Source: Terebella lapidaria | Taxonomy: Eukaryota > Annelida > Polychaeta > Terebellida > Terebellidae | NCBI GenBank assembly: GCA_949152475.1 | Contig: OX424568.1 | Location: 9,895,667-9,959,666 of the forward strand | Reading direction: 5' to 3' | DNA length: 64,000 bases | In this document: positions 11,410-21,871 of the stretch, one piece after another | Layout: the number at the start of each line of letters is the position of its first letter | Numbering within the stretch: position 1 is the stretch's first letter | Position numbers and translations under genes: made by a program | Notes under the pieces: model-generated | The model's database searches: none | What the model was told of the DNA's origin: nothing | The model's input: the letters and a program-made list of their open reading frames with translations, nothing else

Positions 11410-12663
11410 ATGAAAGCAGAGGGTGATGATTGTCAATATAGTATTAATAAATGTAGAGCTAAAAACTGCAAAACTTGTGATATATTAATTACAGATTCAC
11501 AGTTCACAAGTTCACTTACCAAACGTACATATACTGGTAAAAGTTATGAAAACATCAATTGCAAGACCAGCAATATCGTATATGGTATTGAATGCACTAT
11601 ATGCGGTCTCGTATATATTGGAGAAACCAAAGGACAGCTTAACAAGAGAGTTAATGGTCATCGTTCCAACATCAATAATAATTCTAATCAACTACTTTAT
11701 CAACATTTTAATCAGGATGACCATTCTATTTTGTCAATGAAAGTTCGAGTCATAGAAAAAATATACCACCATACTAATAGTCCCTCATTAAGTACACCCA
11801 CCCGCAGGAAACGAGAAGAACATTGGATACGTGAACTAGGCACAGCTACACCTTATGGCTGTAACGATAATATCAGTTCAGTAGGAAACCTGACAAGCCC
11901 AGGATGCAGTTCAGTCAATGTAATGAATTTATTTACATCATTTAAACGTAGGAAACGAAGCCATGGACAACGACATTATAATCGACCATCTATTCATAAT
12001 ATTTCCTTTGATGGTCTACTCGAAATATTGAAACAACCACTTGGACTGCACTATGTTCGCACTAAATTATTTGCCAAACCTCATGTTAAACTCAAAGAAC
12101 TAGAGGACCAATGTCCTACCCACTATATCAGAAATACCAATAGCTATGAATTTCGTATGTATTCCATTATCATGGATATTGTTTATCATCGGCTTTATAA
12201 GCCAACACAGAATTCCGAATATATACCACCCAAACGGTCCTTTCTGAAGATAAAATTTGCCAATAAAGGTATTGATGCAATTAACATCGGTAATATATTA
12301 CATCATAAGTCTGTTCAGTCCCAGGTACCATCATACTTCACTGACACGGCCGCTCCATCTGTATCCTACTCATATACCAAATCTGTTGCTTCCAAGATTT
12401 TCAACTACAAACAAACATTGAATGCTTTGGATATTGATGATCTCTTACATAACCCACCCTCCTGCACTTGCATTAACTCTCCGTTCATACACGATCCAGT
12501 TGGGCATGTTATTTCAGGCGACCTCAATATAGTGGAGAATGAATCATTGAAAGACATTTTGTCCAAAGGTCCCAAATATAGAGAGCCCACGTCGTTTTCA
12601 TGGAGATACAATTTTAAGTTAATCATGGATGCAGTTGAGGAGCATGCCAGTCAAACAGATTAG
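11410..12663 (+). pseudogene. GIY-YIG-bearing N-terminal part of the Penelope-like element
   Basis: A 417-codon frame. Residues 10-25 hold a cysteine cluster (CQYSINKCRAKNCKTC). Residues 55-90 hold the nuclease core: IVYGIECTICGLVYIGET with a zinc-type CTIC just before YIG, then R and GHRSNI. Residues about 136-150 hold KREEHWIRELGTATPYG, the usual distal GIY-YIG motif with the catalytic Glu. The rest is the linker that precedes the RT in this group. In-frame sequence without a stop continues upstream of 11410, so the true start may be earlier. All family Cys positions I can see here are encoded as Cys; I saw no in-frame TGA. Confidence 0.8.
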
Positions 12664-14124
12664 GTCATTGGTAAACAAACGCATTAATGTTTTGTCAAAG
12701 TCAGTTAGTACTAAATATAGCTCTGTCTTCAATGATCTCGTGGTTACTAATAGTTTGTTGAAACTTCAAGAAAAGTTCGTCATTGTCCCTGCAGATAAAG
12801 CTTCTAATAATGTTGTTTTTGTTTGTAAAGCATACTATATACAGTGCCTGTTTGACGAACTGGGTATTGTCAACAATACTGATTCCAATAATACATACCA
12901 AGCCATTACCGTGCCCAAACAGGATATCTTATCAAATCATTTGCCTGTATTGCATTCGTTTGGTATTACTAACTCATGTAAAGATTCTAATCTACCTAAC
13001 TTATATTGGATCCCAAAGTTGCACAAAAATCCACACAAACAAAGATATATTTCAGGTTCAGCATCATGTTCTACCAAAGCCCTTTCTAAAATATTAACTA
13101 TTATATTGTCTAAAATCAAACAGGGTCTCCAAAAGTACTCTGAAACCATCTATTCTAGAAGTGGTATAAACCAAATGTGGATATTAAAAAATTCCAAATC
13201 TTTATTGGAATATCTACATGCTCACACACTTTCAAAAGTAACGTCTATCAAAACATTTGATTTCTCCACTTTGTACACAACTATACCTCATTCTGAACTG
13301 AAATCTCAGCTTAAAAAACTAATCAATAATTCATTTTTCTCTAAAAAGGGACAACGTCGGTACCACTATATTGTAGTTAATATAATACCGCTTATTTTGT
13401 TAAAGGCGACTCTGATGCCCCATACAAATATACTGAAATAGATGTGGTAAATATGGTTAATTTTCTGATTGATAATATTTTTGTGGAATTTGGTGGTCGA
13501 ATATTTCAACAAACTATTGGTATTCCCATGGGTACAAACTGTGCACCATTATTGGCAGACCTGTTTTTATACTCATATGAATCAGATTTTATCCAACATT
13601 TACAAAGAGGAGGTTCTAAGAAACTAACATGTAATTTTAATTTCACTTTCCGATACATAGATGATGTATTGTCGCTAAATAATCCCAAGTTTGGTGATTA
13701 TTTGGATGTCATATATCCTAAGGAACTTAAAATTAAGGATACTACAGAATCCGCTAATTTTTCCAACTATCTAGACCTGAGGTTGGAGATTGATAATGAT
13801 TCTAACCTGTCAACTAGATTATATGACAAACGTGATGATTTCAATTTTTCCATAGTCAATTTCCCTTTTCTAAGCAGCAACATTCCTATGTCACCGGCAT
13901 ATGGTGTGTTTGTTTCTCAACTTATACGCTATTCCAGAGCTAGTTGCAAATATGAGGACTTTGTCTATCGAAGTGCCCAGCTAGTCTCTAAACTGCTACG
14001 ACAAGGATATGTTTTACCAAGACTTATAGCTGCGTTTAAGAAATTCTATGGACGTCGTCATGATCTGGTTGATAAATACAGCAAATCCATGTCTGCCATG
14101 CAACTAGATCTATTTTCATGTTAA
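12629..14124 (+). pseudogene. Reverse-transcriptase part of the Penelope-like element
   Basis: Two open stretches (12629-13441 and 13444-14124) carry the RT in separate registers. The first has VPADKASNNVV (RT1), YWIPKLHKNPHKQRYISG (RT2) and FDFSTLYTTIPH (RT3, first catalytic Asp). The second has QQTIGIPMGTNCAPLLADLF (RT4), FRYIDDVLS (RT5, the YIDD catalytic pair) and SNYLDLRLEID, followed by the thumb typical of Penelope-like elements. The last stretch ends at TAA near 14124 with no nuclease domain after it. Not functional as it stands. Confidence 0.85.
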
Positions 14125-14300
14125 TTTTGGGGAATTCATGACGGGTGCCACTAGTGGGGCAGGAAATGCTCACTCTTTCCGGAACACCTGATTTCACCTC
14201 CTAATGGCCATTTACGGGGGTTCATGAGTTTCCCTGTCATTTTTGTTTTCTCTCACTTCGTATGCCTGATATGACTTTCTGTCCCCGGACTATGAGATTG

Positions 14301-17300
14301 GATAATGGACCCTGTTTTGTTTGCTGGGAATACTAATACTGGGTATTGATTCCACGTCTATGATGAAGTTGAGATTTCATATTGTGATAGGAACTTTTAA
14401 ATTTACCTGTGAGATTATTGGTAAGATTTTGACATTAATCCGATCAATTGGATATTGGAGTTAGCGGCGATTACTGCGAATTGGTATTTTAGCAAAAGTG
14501 TTTTTCATTAAATTGTCTTTCAATGAACACCCGACTTGTAAAGACCGGTTTGAAGCATTTTTGGACCAGAAGAATATTTGGTTCGTCTTTTTGTCCAACA
14601 TACAAAACATAATTTCATTCCTGATGAATTTTGCATTTCATTAACATGTCATTGTCAGCGTATAGTATTTGAAAAGGGAAACAGGAAAGATTATTCAAGA
14701 TATCGGATGGGCAAAGAGGGTTTCAATCGAGTCGGAAGCACACAAAAATCTAGGTGATTATAGATAAACATTTACCAGGCTGATGGTTCTGTAACATTCT
14801 GAAAGCTAGCTCACAAAGTTCCACAGCGCGGTCAACCCACACGCTGCCATTCATGATCAACTCTAGGAAGGCCATCTCTGGGAACTAGCCGTGATGATAG
14901 GCAATGAAAGCAATTATTACCGATGATCAGCTGCAGTGCCATGAAACGTGCAGTGTAACCCACGCAAACATTGGTTCCATCCACCAACAAGCCCGTTTAC
15001 TTAACATCCACGAGCTAGACAAAGTGGCGGTCAGCACGTGCCTGGAGTAGAGAGACATCGGAAAGGGACCAACATTTGTTTAAGACGTAAGCCTGTCAGT
15101 CATCAAACTTAGATTTTGTAGGTAGTACAAATACAATACATGCATTTAAAATTGGACATCTGCTGTAGATACCTCAAGTCGCCCTTAACAAGATACTTGA
15201 CTTCTAAACAAGGGGACAACAATACTAAAATCAATTTCGTTATCAAGTAGTACACAATCTACATGTGTCAGAATTGATCTAAATCTTTATGATGTATTTC
15301 TCTATGTTCTTCCACTGTAATATCCAGCAATTTTGCCATGACTGACTATGACAGATATTTTGACGAGTGTTTTTGGACAGGCTTTCCAGAATGCATATGG
15401 ATATTCGTTCGAAATATGCATATATTGTAGTGAAGAACGATGGCATGCCATGTTATAGATCTGAAAAACCCATCATTCAAGAGCCACGGAAATGGAACTG
15501 AGCTGACAACGAGGTCATGCTTAAAGTATGATGGATGTGAGTTTATTTCCGTTGTCAAGATTTTAACATAAAACCATCAGTCAAAATGATAGTGTAATGA
15601 CATGACATTTGTGTCGTTTCAATTATCATTAAACATACTGCCATACTCCAACTGTTGCGATTTATGTTCACTGTTCAGAAAGTTCTGACCGGAAATAAAT
15701 TGTTCAAATACCAAATGTTTGTTAGACGCTATATTCTTTCACATGAGCGATTGCCACAAGCCTGATTCGAGTTCATATTTCTTGTGATCATCTTGACGGG
15801 ACGTCCCATTGTCCTAAAACTAAATTGACACCACTTCCTTTGGTGAACGTAAAGCATAATAGCAATCAAGCTGATGGCATTCACGTGTGAAGAACAATGG
15901 TTTTCAAGGAAATTCTCGGTTATTGCATTCCTTTCAAGAGGGTGCCCAATACAATGTGATTGTAGTCCGCGAAACATCAAGATAACAAAGACGTTCGCAA
16001 ACAGCATTTACCGTGTGCAAATATCATTTACGGAGAGCCTTCAACTTCAATAACTTCGTTCTTCAACTCCCTTGGATATGTGCGCAGAACTAATGAGAAC
16101 AAAATCCACTTCTCCTGACAGGCGCCAATTTCAATCTGTTCCAGTTTGACAAATGATAGATGACGCTCGTTCTAACTTTCCGACTTTTTAGCAAAATAAA
16201 CAACAACTGAAACTTTTTTGATATTTTCCTTTAGAATTCAAATCTGGGACAGCATGGCTTGGTCCCTCTGTGGTGCATCCAACAAAAGTATCATCATCAT
16301 TATTGAAATAACTGTTAGTATATAGGGAACCACGTTGTACGGCGCTCCTTTGAATATGTAAAAATGAGCGCTAAAACTCAAGATGTGAATGGGCCATTGT
16401 ACCAAAGGGCAATACGAAGTTAGTTGTAGTGTCATTCTAATGATATAAAATGGATATGAACTAAGAAGACAACAATTCGAATATATCGCCACATTTTGAG
16501 ACAAAACTGTTCAGACAAATCTCATCTTTTTATGCAGGAAAGAACATTGTCGTTAACAATTGAAAATATATCATATAGATCATAAAAGTGTGACATCCTG
16601 TCGTGTTGCTGTGGCAGTCGATTCAGAATGTAGCGTCGATATAATCATGACATTAGCATTATGGAAGCTATGCTGCTATATCACGGATCTATTTGGAAAC
16701 TGTCTTGAGCAGCTTGGCTGCAAAGCTACTTTCCTTATCTATGTCAAGTCACTGGTATGAAAATATCTTGAATAATTGTCGAGAGAATCGTGGTCTTTCA
16801 AATGCTGTGATATGGAATATATCACATATGATTTGGCATATACTGGAAATATTTAGCCATTTCAATCCCTCTAAGCCATTTACTCGGCGTATGATACTTG
16901 TATCTCGGCTGATCATGAATCTTTCTCACTTCCGTATCATCATATCGAGGTCATTCATCATGATGAGCTTGTTGGGTATCGTCATATCTGGCGTATGTAC
17001 GACGGCCGCAAAAATTCATGGCCATCTTCAAAGACGCATTTGTGTGTTCAGCAACAAATATTCATGTGTGCATCAGGCGTTTATATTATGGTTATATCCA
17101 ATCTACGTGCGTCTTCCATTACGTTCAGTGCTTTCATCAAATGAAAAAAAAAAAACCAACATGTTTACAACCAACGTGTCTCGTACGTGCGGGTTTCATA
17201 ACAGACTGATGCCACCTTCAGCTACTTTTCTTTGTAAACGTGTGAGCACACACATTGAACTAGCTTACCACTATCTATTTACAGCATTTGTGCACGTGGA

Positions 17301-18169
17301 AAGTGTGTCATATACCGCTGTGAAAGTGGTCTATTGATTACCGCCTGCGCTCGCTGTCTCAGGAAGACGGGTCGCGCTCCAGCGAACTCATGCATCGTGC
17401 ATGGCGCTAGGTCGATAAGTAGACCCAAGTGACGTCCATTACGGTGCTACGTACTGCCATAGCGTCCTTCTGTTCCATCGATTCATCCCTCCATATTGCA
17501 GGTATTAACCAGCTGGAGGATATTGCGAATACAGGGATAAAACGACTTTCAAGGTTGCTTTTTTGGCATGAAATTCAGACATGTTTTGACGGATTACAAC
17601 GTATATTTTGATGGATGATGTGTGAATCAGAGTCCTATATATCCATGAGGTAATAACCGTGATAAGGAAGTGGCTGATAGAGGTTCAGTATGTACGTTGT
17701 GTACACTCGTGTTTACATACATCCAGTATATGTACCAGTACTAGATTAAATGTAGAAACAGCAGATAATAAATTATATTTTATGACAAGCTAGCATGTTG
17801 ACATTGTAACCGATGTATTTGAACTGTCTCGTGCATCATGAAATCGATGCACCGTTGGACAATATATTTACACACTGGTCTGTATCTATGCTTAACATCC
17901 TAAGTGTTGAGATGTACATGTAGAAGAAATCTTGCTGACAGGTGTGAAAAAAATGTCATATTATCACTTCGTATATCATAAATTAAAGTGACCTGAGTGT
18001 GATTCTATCATACTCCATTCATTTCTTATGACTATGACTGGACATATTATGATAAAGAGTATATATCTTAACATTGTGAATTTGAAGCTCACCCATAATT
18101 ATGGATGTACATAGCTAGGTTACAAAATCATATTGCCCTGTTTCTAAGCAATCGCAGTAGCAATATCTA
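14301..18169. other. Intergenic, no supported gene
   Basis: Contains a 214-codon open frame (16693-17337) without recognisable domain and scattered short frames on both strands. 14790-15070 is slightly GC-richer, but neither strand gave a protein I could name. Confidence 0.5.
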
Positions 18170-18204
18170 CGGTGGCTCATTACCGCCAATTACGTTCGTG
18201 TATT

Positions 18205-18857
18205 TCTCACCCCATTTATAATTACAACCTCACAATATTCACCGCGTTTATAATTTCCACCCCGTTCATAATTATCACCTCAGAATTATCACCGCGTTTA
18301 TAATTTCCACCCCGTTCATAATTATCACCTCACAACTTTCACCCCGTTTGTAATTTACACCCCGTTCATAATTATCACCTCAGAAATATCACCGTGTTTA
18401 TAATTTCCACCCCGTTTATAATTACCACCTCAGAATTATCACCGCGATTATAACTTCCACCCCGTTTATAATTATCACCTCACAATTTCCACCCCGTTTA
18501 TAATTTACACTCCGTTCATAATTATGACCTCAGAATTATCACTGCGTTTATAATTTCCACCCCGTTTATAATTATCACCTCACAATTTTCACCCCGTTTA
18601 TAATTTACACCCCGTTCATAATTATCACCTCAGAATTATCACCGCGTTTATAATTCCCACCCCGTTTATAATTATCACCTCACAATTTTCACCCCGTTTA
18701 TAATTCCCACCCCGTTCATAATTATCACCTCAGAATTATCACCGCGTTTATAATTTCCACCTTATTTATAATTATCACCCCACAATTTTCACCCCATTCA
18801 TAATTTCCACCCCGTCTATAATTAACACCTCAGAGTTTTCACCGAGTTTATAATTAT
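18205..18857 (+). repeat. Left minisatellite array of the foldback element
   Basis: About 13 imperfect copies of a 50-bp unit composed of TTTATAATTTCCACCCCG, TTCATAATTATCACCTCA and a 14-bp variant (GAATTATCACCGCG). Confidence 0.85.
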
Positions 18858-18949
18858 GATTTGATCACAATCATTACTAGGTACAGAATTTCAATTGGTG
18901 CATTGAGTCTTAGTATGAACACTCTTGATATTCTGTGTACCGTATTGAC

Positions 18950-19457
18950 GCGCATATAAGGACATATCCTCATATATGAGCACTTCCTTATATCCGGACA
19001 TAAGAACATGTCCTTATATGAGAACTTCCTTTAGAAACTGCCTGTAAAACATCTGACCCACATATAAGGACATTTTGCATGTGGAAGATTATAAGTTGTG
19101 ATAAAATGACACAACACAACACATGTAGCACGTACCACTATGTATACCATGTTCAGCATATTAATCTCGAATATTCTTGTGGTCTTGAAATTAAATTGTA
19201 TTCATGTTGAATGTATGTGTTATATACCTACAGGGAATTGTGTGTCACTCAAAGGGACAAAATTAATTGCGCCAATAATTTAATTAGGTCCCAATTCTTC
19301 AGTTTATAGTAGTGCATATAGTGTCCTTATATATGAATGAACGGGGTGTTTTATGTCTGGATAAAAGGCCGTCTCCTTATAAGTGAACATGTTTTGAATT
19401 TTCGATATATTGTGAAAATGCACAAATCCACAAATTAGGACCTGTCCTTATATGCGC
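18950..19457. mobile_element. Inner inverted-repeat block with ATAAGGACA motif copies
   Basis: GCGCATATAAGGACA (18950-18964) and its exact inverse (19443-19457) bound the centre of the foldback element. The motif ATATAAGGACA or its inverse recurs at least six more times between them. It may be a second element nested in the first or the element's own core. Confidence 0.6.
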
Positions 19458-19479
19458 TTCTTGGGCTGCATATGTTCAT

Positions 19480-20165
19480 GAAGTGAGGTGATAATTATAG
19501 ATGGGGTGAAATTATAAACGCGGTGAATATTGTGAGGTGATAATTATAGATGGGGTGGATATTTTGAACTCGGTGAATATTGTGAAGTGATAATTATAGA
19601 TGGGGTGGATATTTTAAACTCGGTGAATATTGTGAGGTGATAATTATAGATGGGGTGGATATTTTAAACTCGGTGAATATTGTGAGGTGATAATTATAGA
19701 CGGGGTGGAAATTATGAACGCGGTGATAATTCTGAGGTGGTAATTATAGATGGGGTGGATATTATAAACTCGGTGAATATTGTGAGGTGATAATTATAGA
19801 TGGGGTGGAAATTATAAACGCGGTGAATATTGTGAGGTGTTAATTATAGATGGGGTGGAAATTATTAACTCGGAGAATATTGTGAGGTGATAATTATAGA
19901 TGGGGTGGATATTTTAAACTCGGTGAATATTGTGAGGTGATAATTATAGATGGGGTGGATATTTTAAACTCGGTGAATATTGTTAGGTGATAATTATAGA
20001 CGGGGTGAGAATTATGAACGCGGTGATAATTCTGAGGTGGTAATTATAGATGGGGTGGATATTATAAACTCGGTGAATATTGTGAGGTGATAATTATAGA
20101 TGGGATGGAAATTATAAACGCGGTGAATATTGTGAGGTGATAATTATAGACGGGGTGAGAAATGC
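19480..20165 (-). repeat. Right minisatellite array of the foldback element
   Basis: Tandem copies of GGTGATAATTATAGATGGGG followed by a half unit such as TGGATATTTTAAACTCGGTG. These are the reverse complement of the left array type, somewhat more homogeneous between copies. Confidence 0.85.
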
Positions 20166-20197
20166 ACGAATATAATTGGCGGTAATAAGCCACCGTA

Positions 20198-21596
20198 ATA
20201 TCTAAATTGTGTATGAATTCGTTTTGAATGACTTATTTTCAAGATAGACAATACTTCTACCTCCATCGTAGATTTCAGTGTTTTCATTCCTAATAAGAGG
20301 TAACGGCTAATTATAAAACACGTGTCATGATATGAATATAAAACACACCAAACCTGGCCCTTTGTGGAAGTTTTCAACTTTCCTCATATCAACGTACAAA
20401 AAACTGTGTTGCGCTCTGAAAAAGATACAGGCAATCTATATGTCCCATACGTACATACATCTAATAGAGGCCGTGCCATTGAGTTCGTCAAATTGGACTT
20501 CTATATGCCACGAAGTTAAGGATTGATTGCATGTGATCGTCATGAACCTGGCAGTGACCAGCTGTCCATTCACTTATAATGTAAATATAAAGGTAACAAA
20601 TTCATGAATTTACACACTTCCAACCAACGTGAAACTTTGCCTTTCTGATTGTTAGCCATCAAGGATTACTAACCGAGACTCTGTTTCTTACTAAGCAATG
20701 TTAAATTTGTTAAATTCATCGTTTTCATATGTCATTTTCCGACCTATTTCTCAGTCTACAAAATACACTCACAACAGGGCGAGCGGAAGGATTATGCTGT
20801 GCTGCAAATAGCTAGTGAGGCCAGTAAAACTCACAGGTGATATGCACTCGTGTGCACCGAGGTGTTTGGGATTATGCATGTTCAGCTCATTGTATTCATC
20901 TCACAGAAAGTATAGCCCTAGATATTCTCATTATTTTGACGACAACAAGGAATAAATATATGCAACAGCCAGTGCTTGTCAAGCAGAACACTCGAATCTT
21001 CGTTTTGGTGAAACGTATAAAATGATTTATCTAATCATCAATATGCACAGCTTTCGTGATATCATTTATGAAACCATGTCTTGGTTCATCATCCATGAGT
21101 ATTTGTGTGTGTGCTAGCCAAGTTTTAGGTCAGGGGATTGTATTGTTTTGGTGATTTTGTTACCTTTACTTTCACATTATACATCAATGGAAAAGTGCCT
21201 CAGTGCAGTCACCGGTAAGTTACGTGCAATCACACCTTAAAAGTATTTGTCAAGTCTAAGCTAGTGTTTGCCAACAAGGACGAATATTGATATTGGTTTA
21301 GATACATCGCGTAGGATTTATTTTATTGTAAGACAGAAGGGGGAAACATACTAGTCTATATACGTGGTCACTTACTGCATGTCGTGATGTAGACTACGGA
21401 CCAGAGCAGCCGCTGGATTCACACGCAGTAATAACGTGTCTTACCAAACATGAATCGTCGTAATTGCACGCTGAGTGTAGTTCAAATTTAGCATAGTTGT
21501 TTAATTGGTTGCTATTACTCTATATCAAAACTCGTTCTTCTCCCACAGTAAACATAACGTCACCAAATAAATCTTCGTGCTACAGTATTTTTTTTC
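20198..21596. other. Upstream intergenic of the YWTD receptor gene
   Basis: No supported gene. 21188-21216 could encode a short ATG-led piece ending at GTAAG, but no partner exon was found. Confidence 0.45.
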
Positions 21597-21604
21597 TATA
21601 AAAG
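21597..21604 (+). promoter_or_regulatory. Candidate TATA box of the YWTD receptor gene
   Basis: TATAAAAG followed by GGGG lies 268 bases before the start codon at 21872, leaving a 5' leader of about 240 bases. It is the only good TATA motif between 20.2 kb and the start codon. Confidence 0.45.
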
Positions 21605-21871
21605 GGGGCACTATATCTATGTACAGTATGTACCAAAGGCAACTATTTTTCAAATAATTTTTCACTTCTTCACATATTGTTTCTGTACAGAATTATTCAT
21701 GCATTTTATTATATTTTTTTCCAGAGAAAATGAATATGACTGTAGTATTACACTAACTGGATGCAAGTCACTCACGGAGGTAACAATGTAGTACATAGCT
21801 CGCAATATCAGAACGTGTCAACGATGGATATACAAATTTCCGACTTGAAGTACTTCCTTCCTACCAAGCAC

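Larger units (their letters stand above)
11350..14300 (+). mobile_element. Penelope-like retroelement, Naiad-type (GIY-YIG before RT), broken
   Basis: Open frames at 11410-12663, 12629-13441 and 13444-14124 fall in different registers and together carry the parts of one Penelope-like element, with about two frame breaks. The N-terminal part has a GIY-YIG nuclease. The middle and last parts have the reverse-transcriptase motifs. There is no nuclease after the RT, where canonical Penelope elements have it, so the order is the permuted one described for Naiad/Chlamys elements (established knowledge). The 3' flank (14125-14230) resembles a sequence I recall as common in molluscan genomes next to such elements. 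Ends and target duplication are not resolved. Confidence 0.85.
18170..20195. mobile_element. Foldback element of inverted minisatellite arrays, TA target duplication
   Basis: It begins CGGTGGCTCATTACCGCC (18170) and ends with the inverse (GGCGGTAATAAGCCACCG, to 20195), flanked on both sides by TA. Inside lie a left array (about 18205-18857), a unique centre and a right array (about 19480-20165) that is the reverse complement of the left one. The unit is about 50 bp, made of diverged copies of a motif of about 17 bp of the type TTATAATTNTCACCNCG. No transposase is seen. The TA duplication and inverted termini suggest a non-autonomous DNA transposon, perhaps mobilised by a Tc1/mariner-like enzyme; this is inference. 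Confidence 0.85.

Noticed and set aside
18205-20165. CRISPR-like regularly spaced repeats
   Set aside because: Units are contiguous and diverged with no unique spacers, in an animal genome, and arranged as inverted arms of one element.
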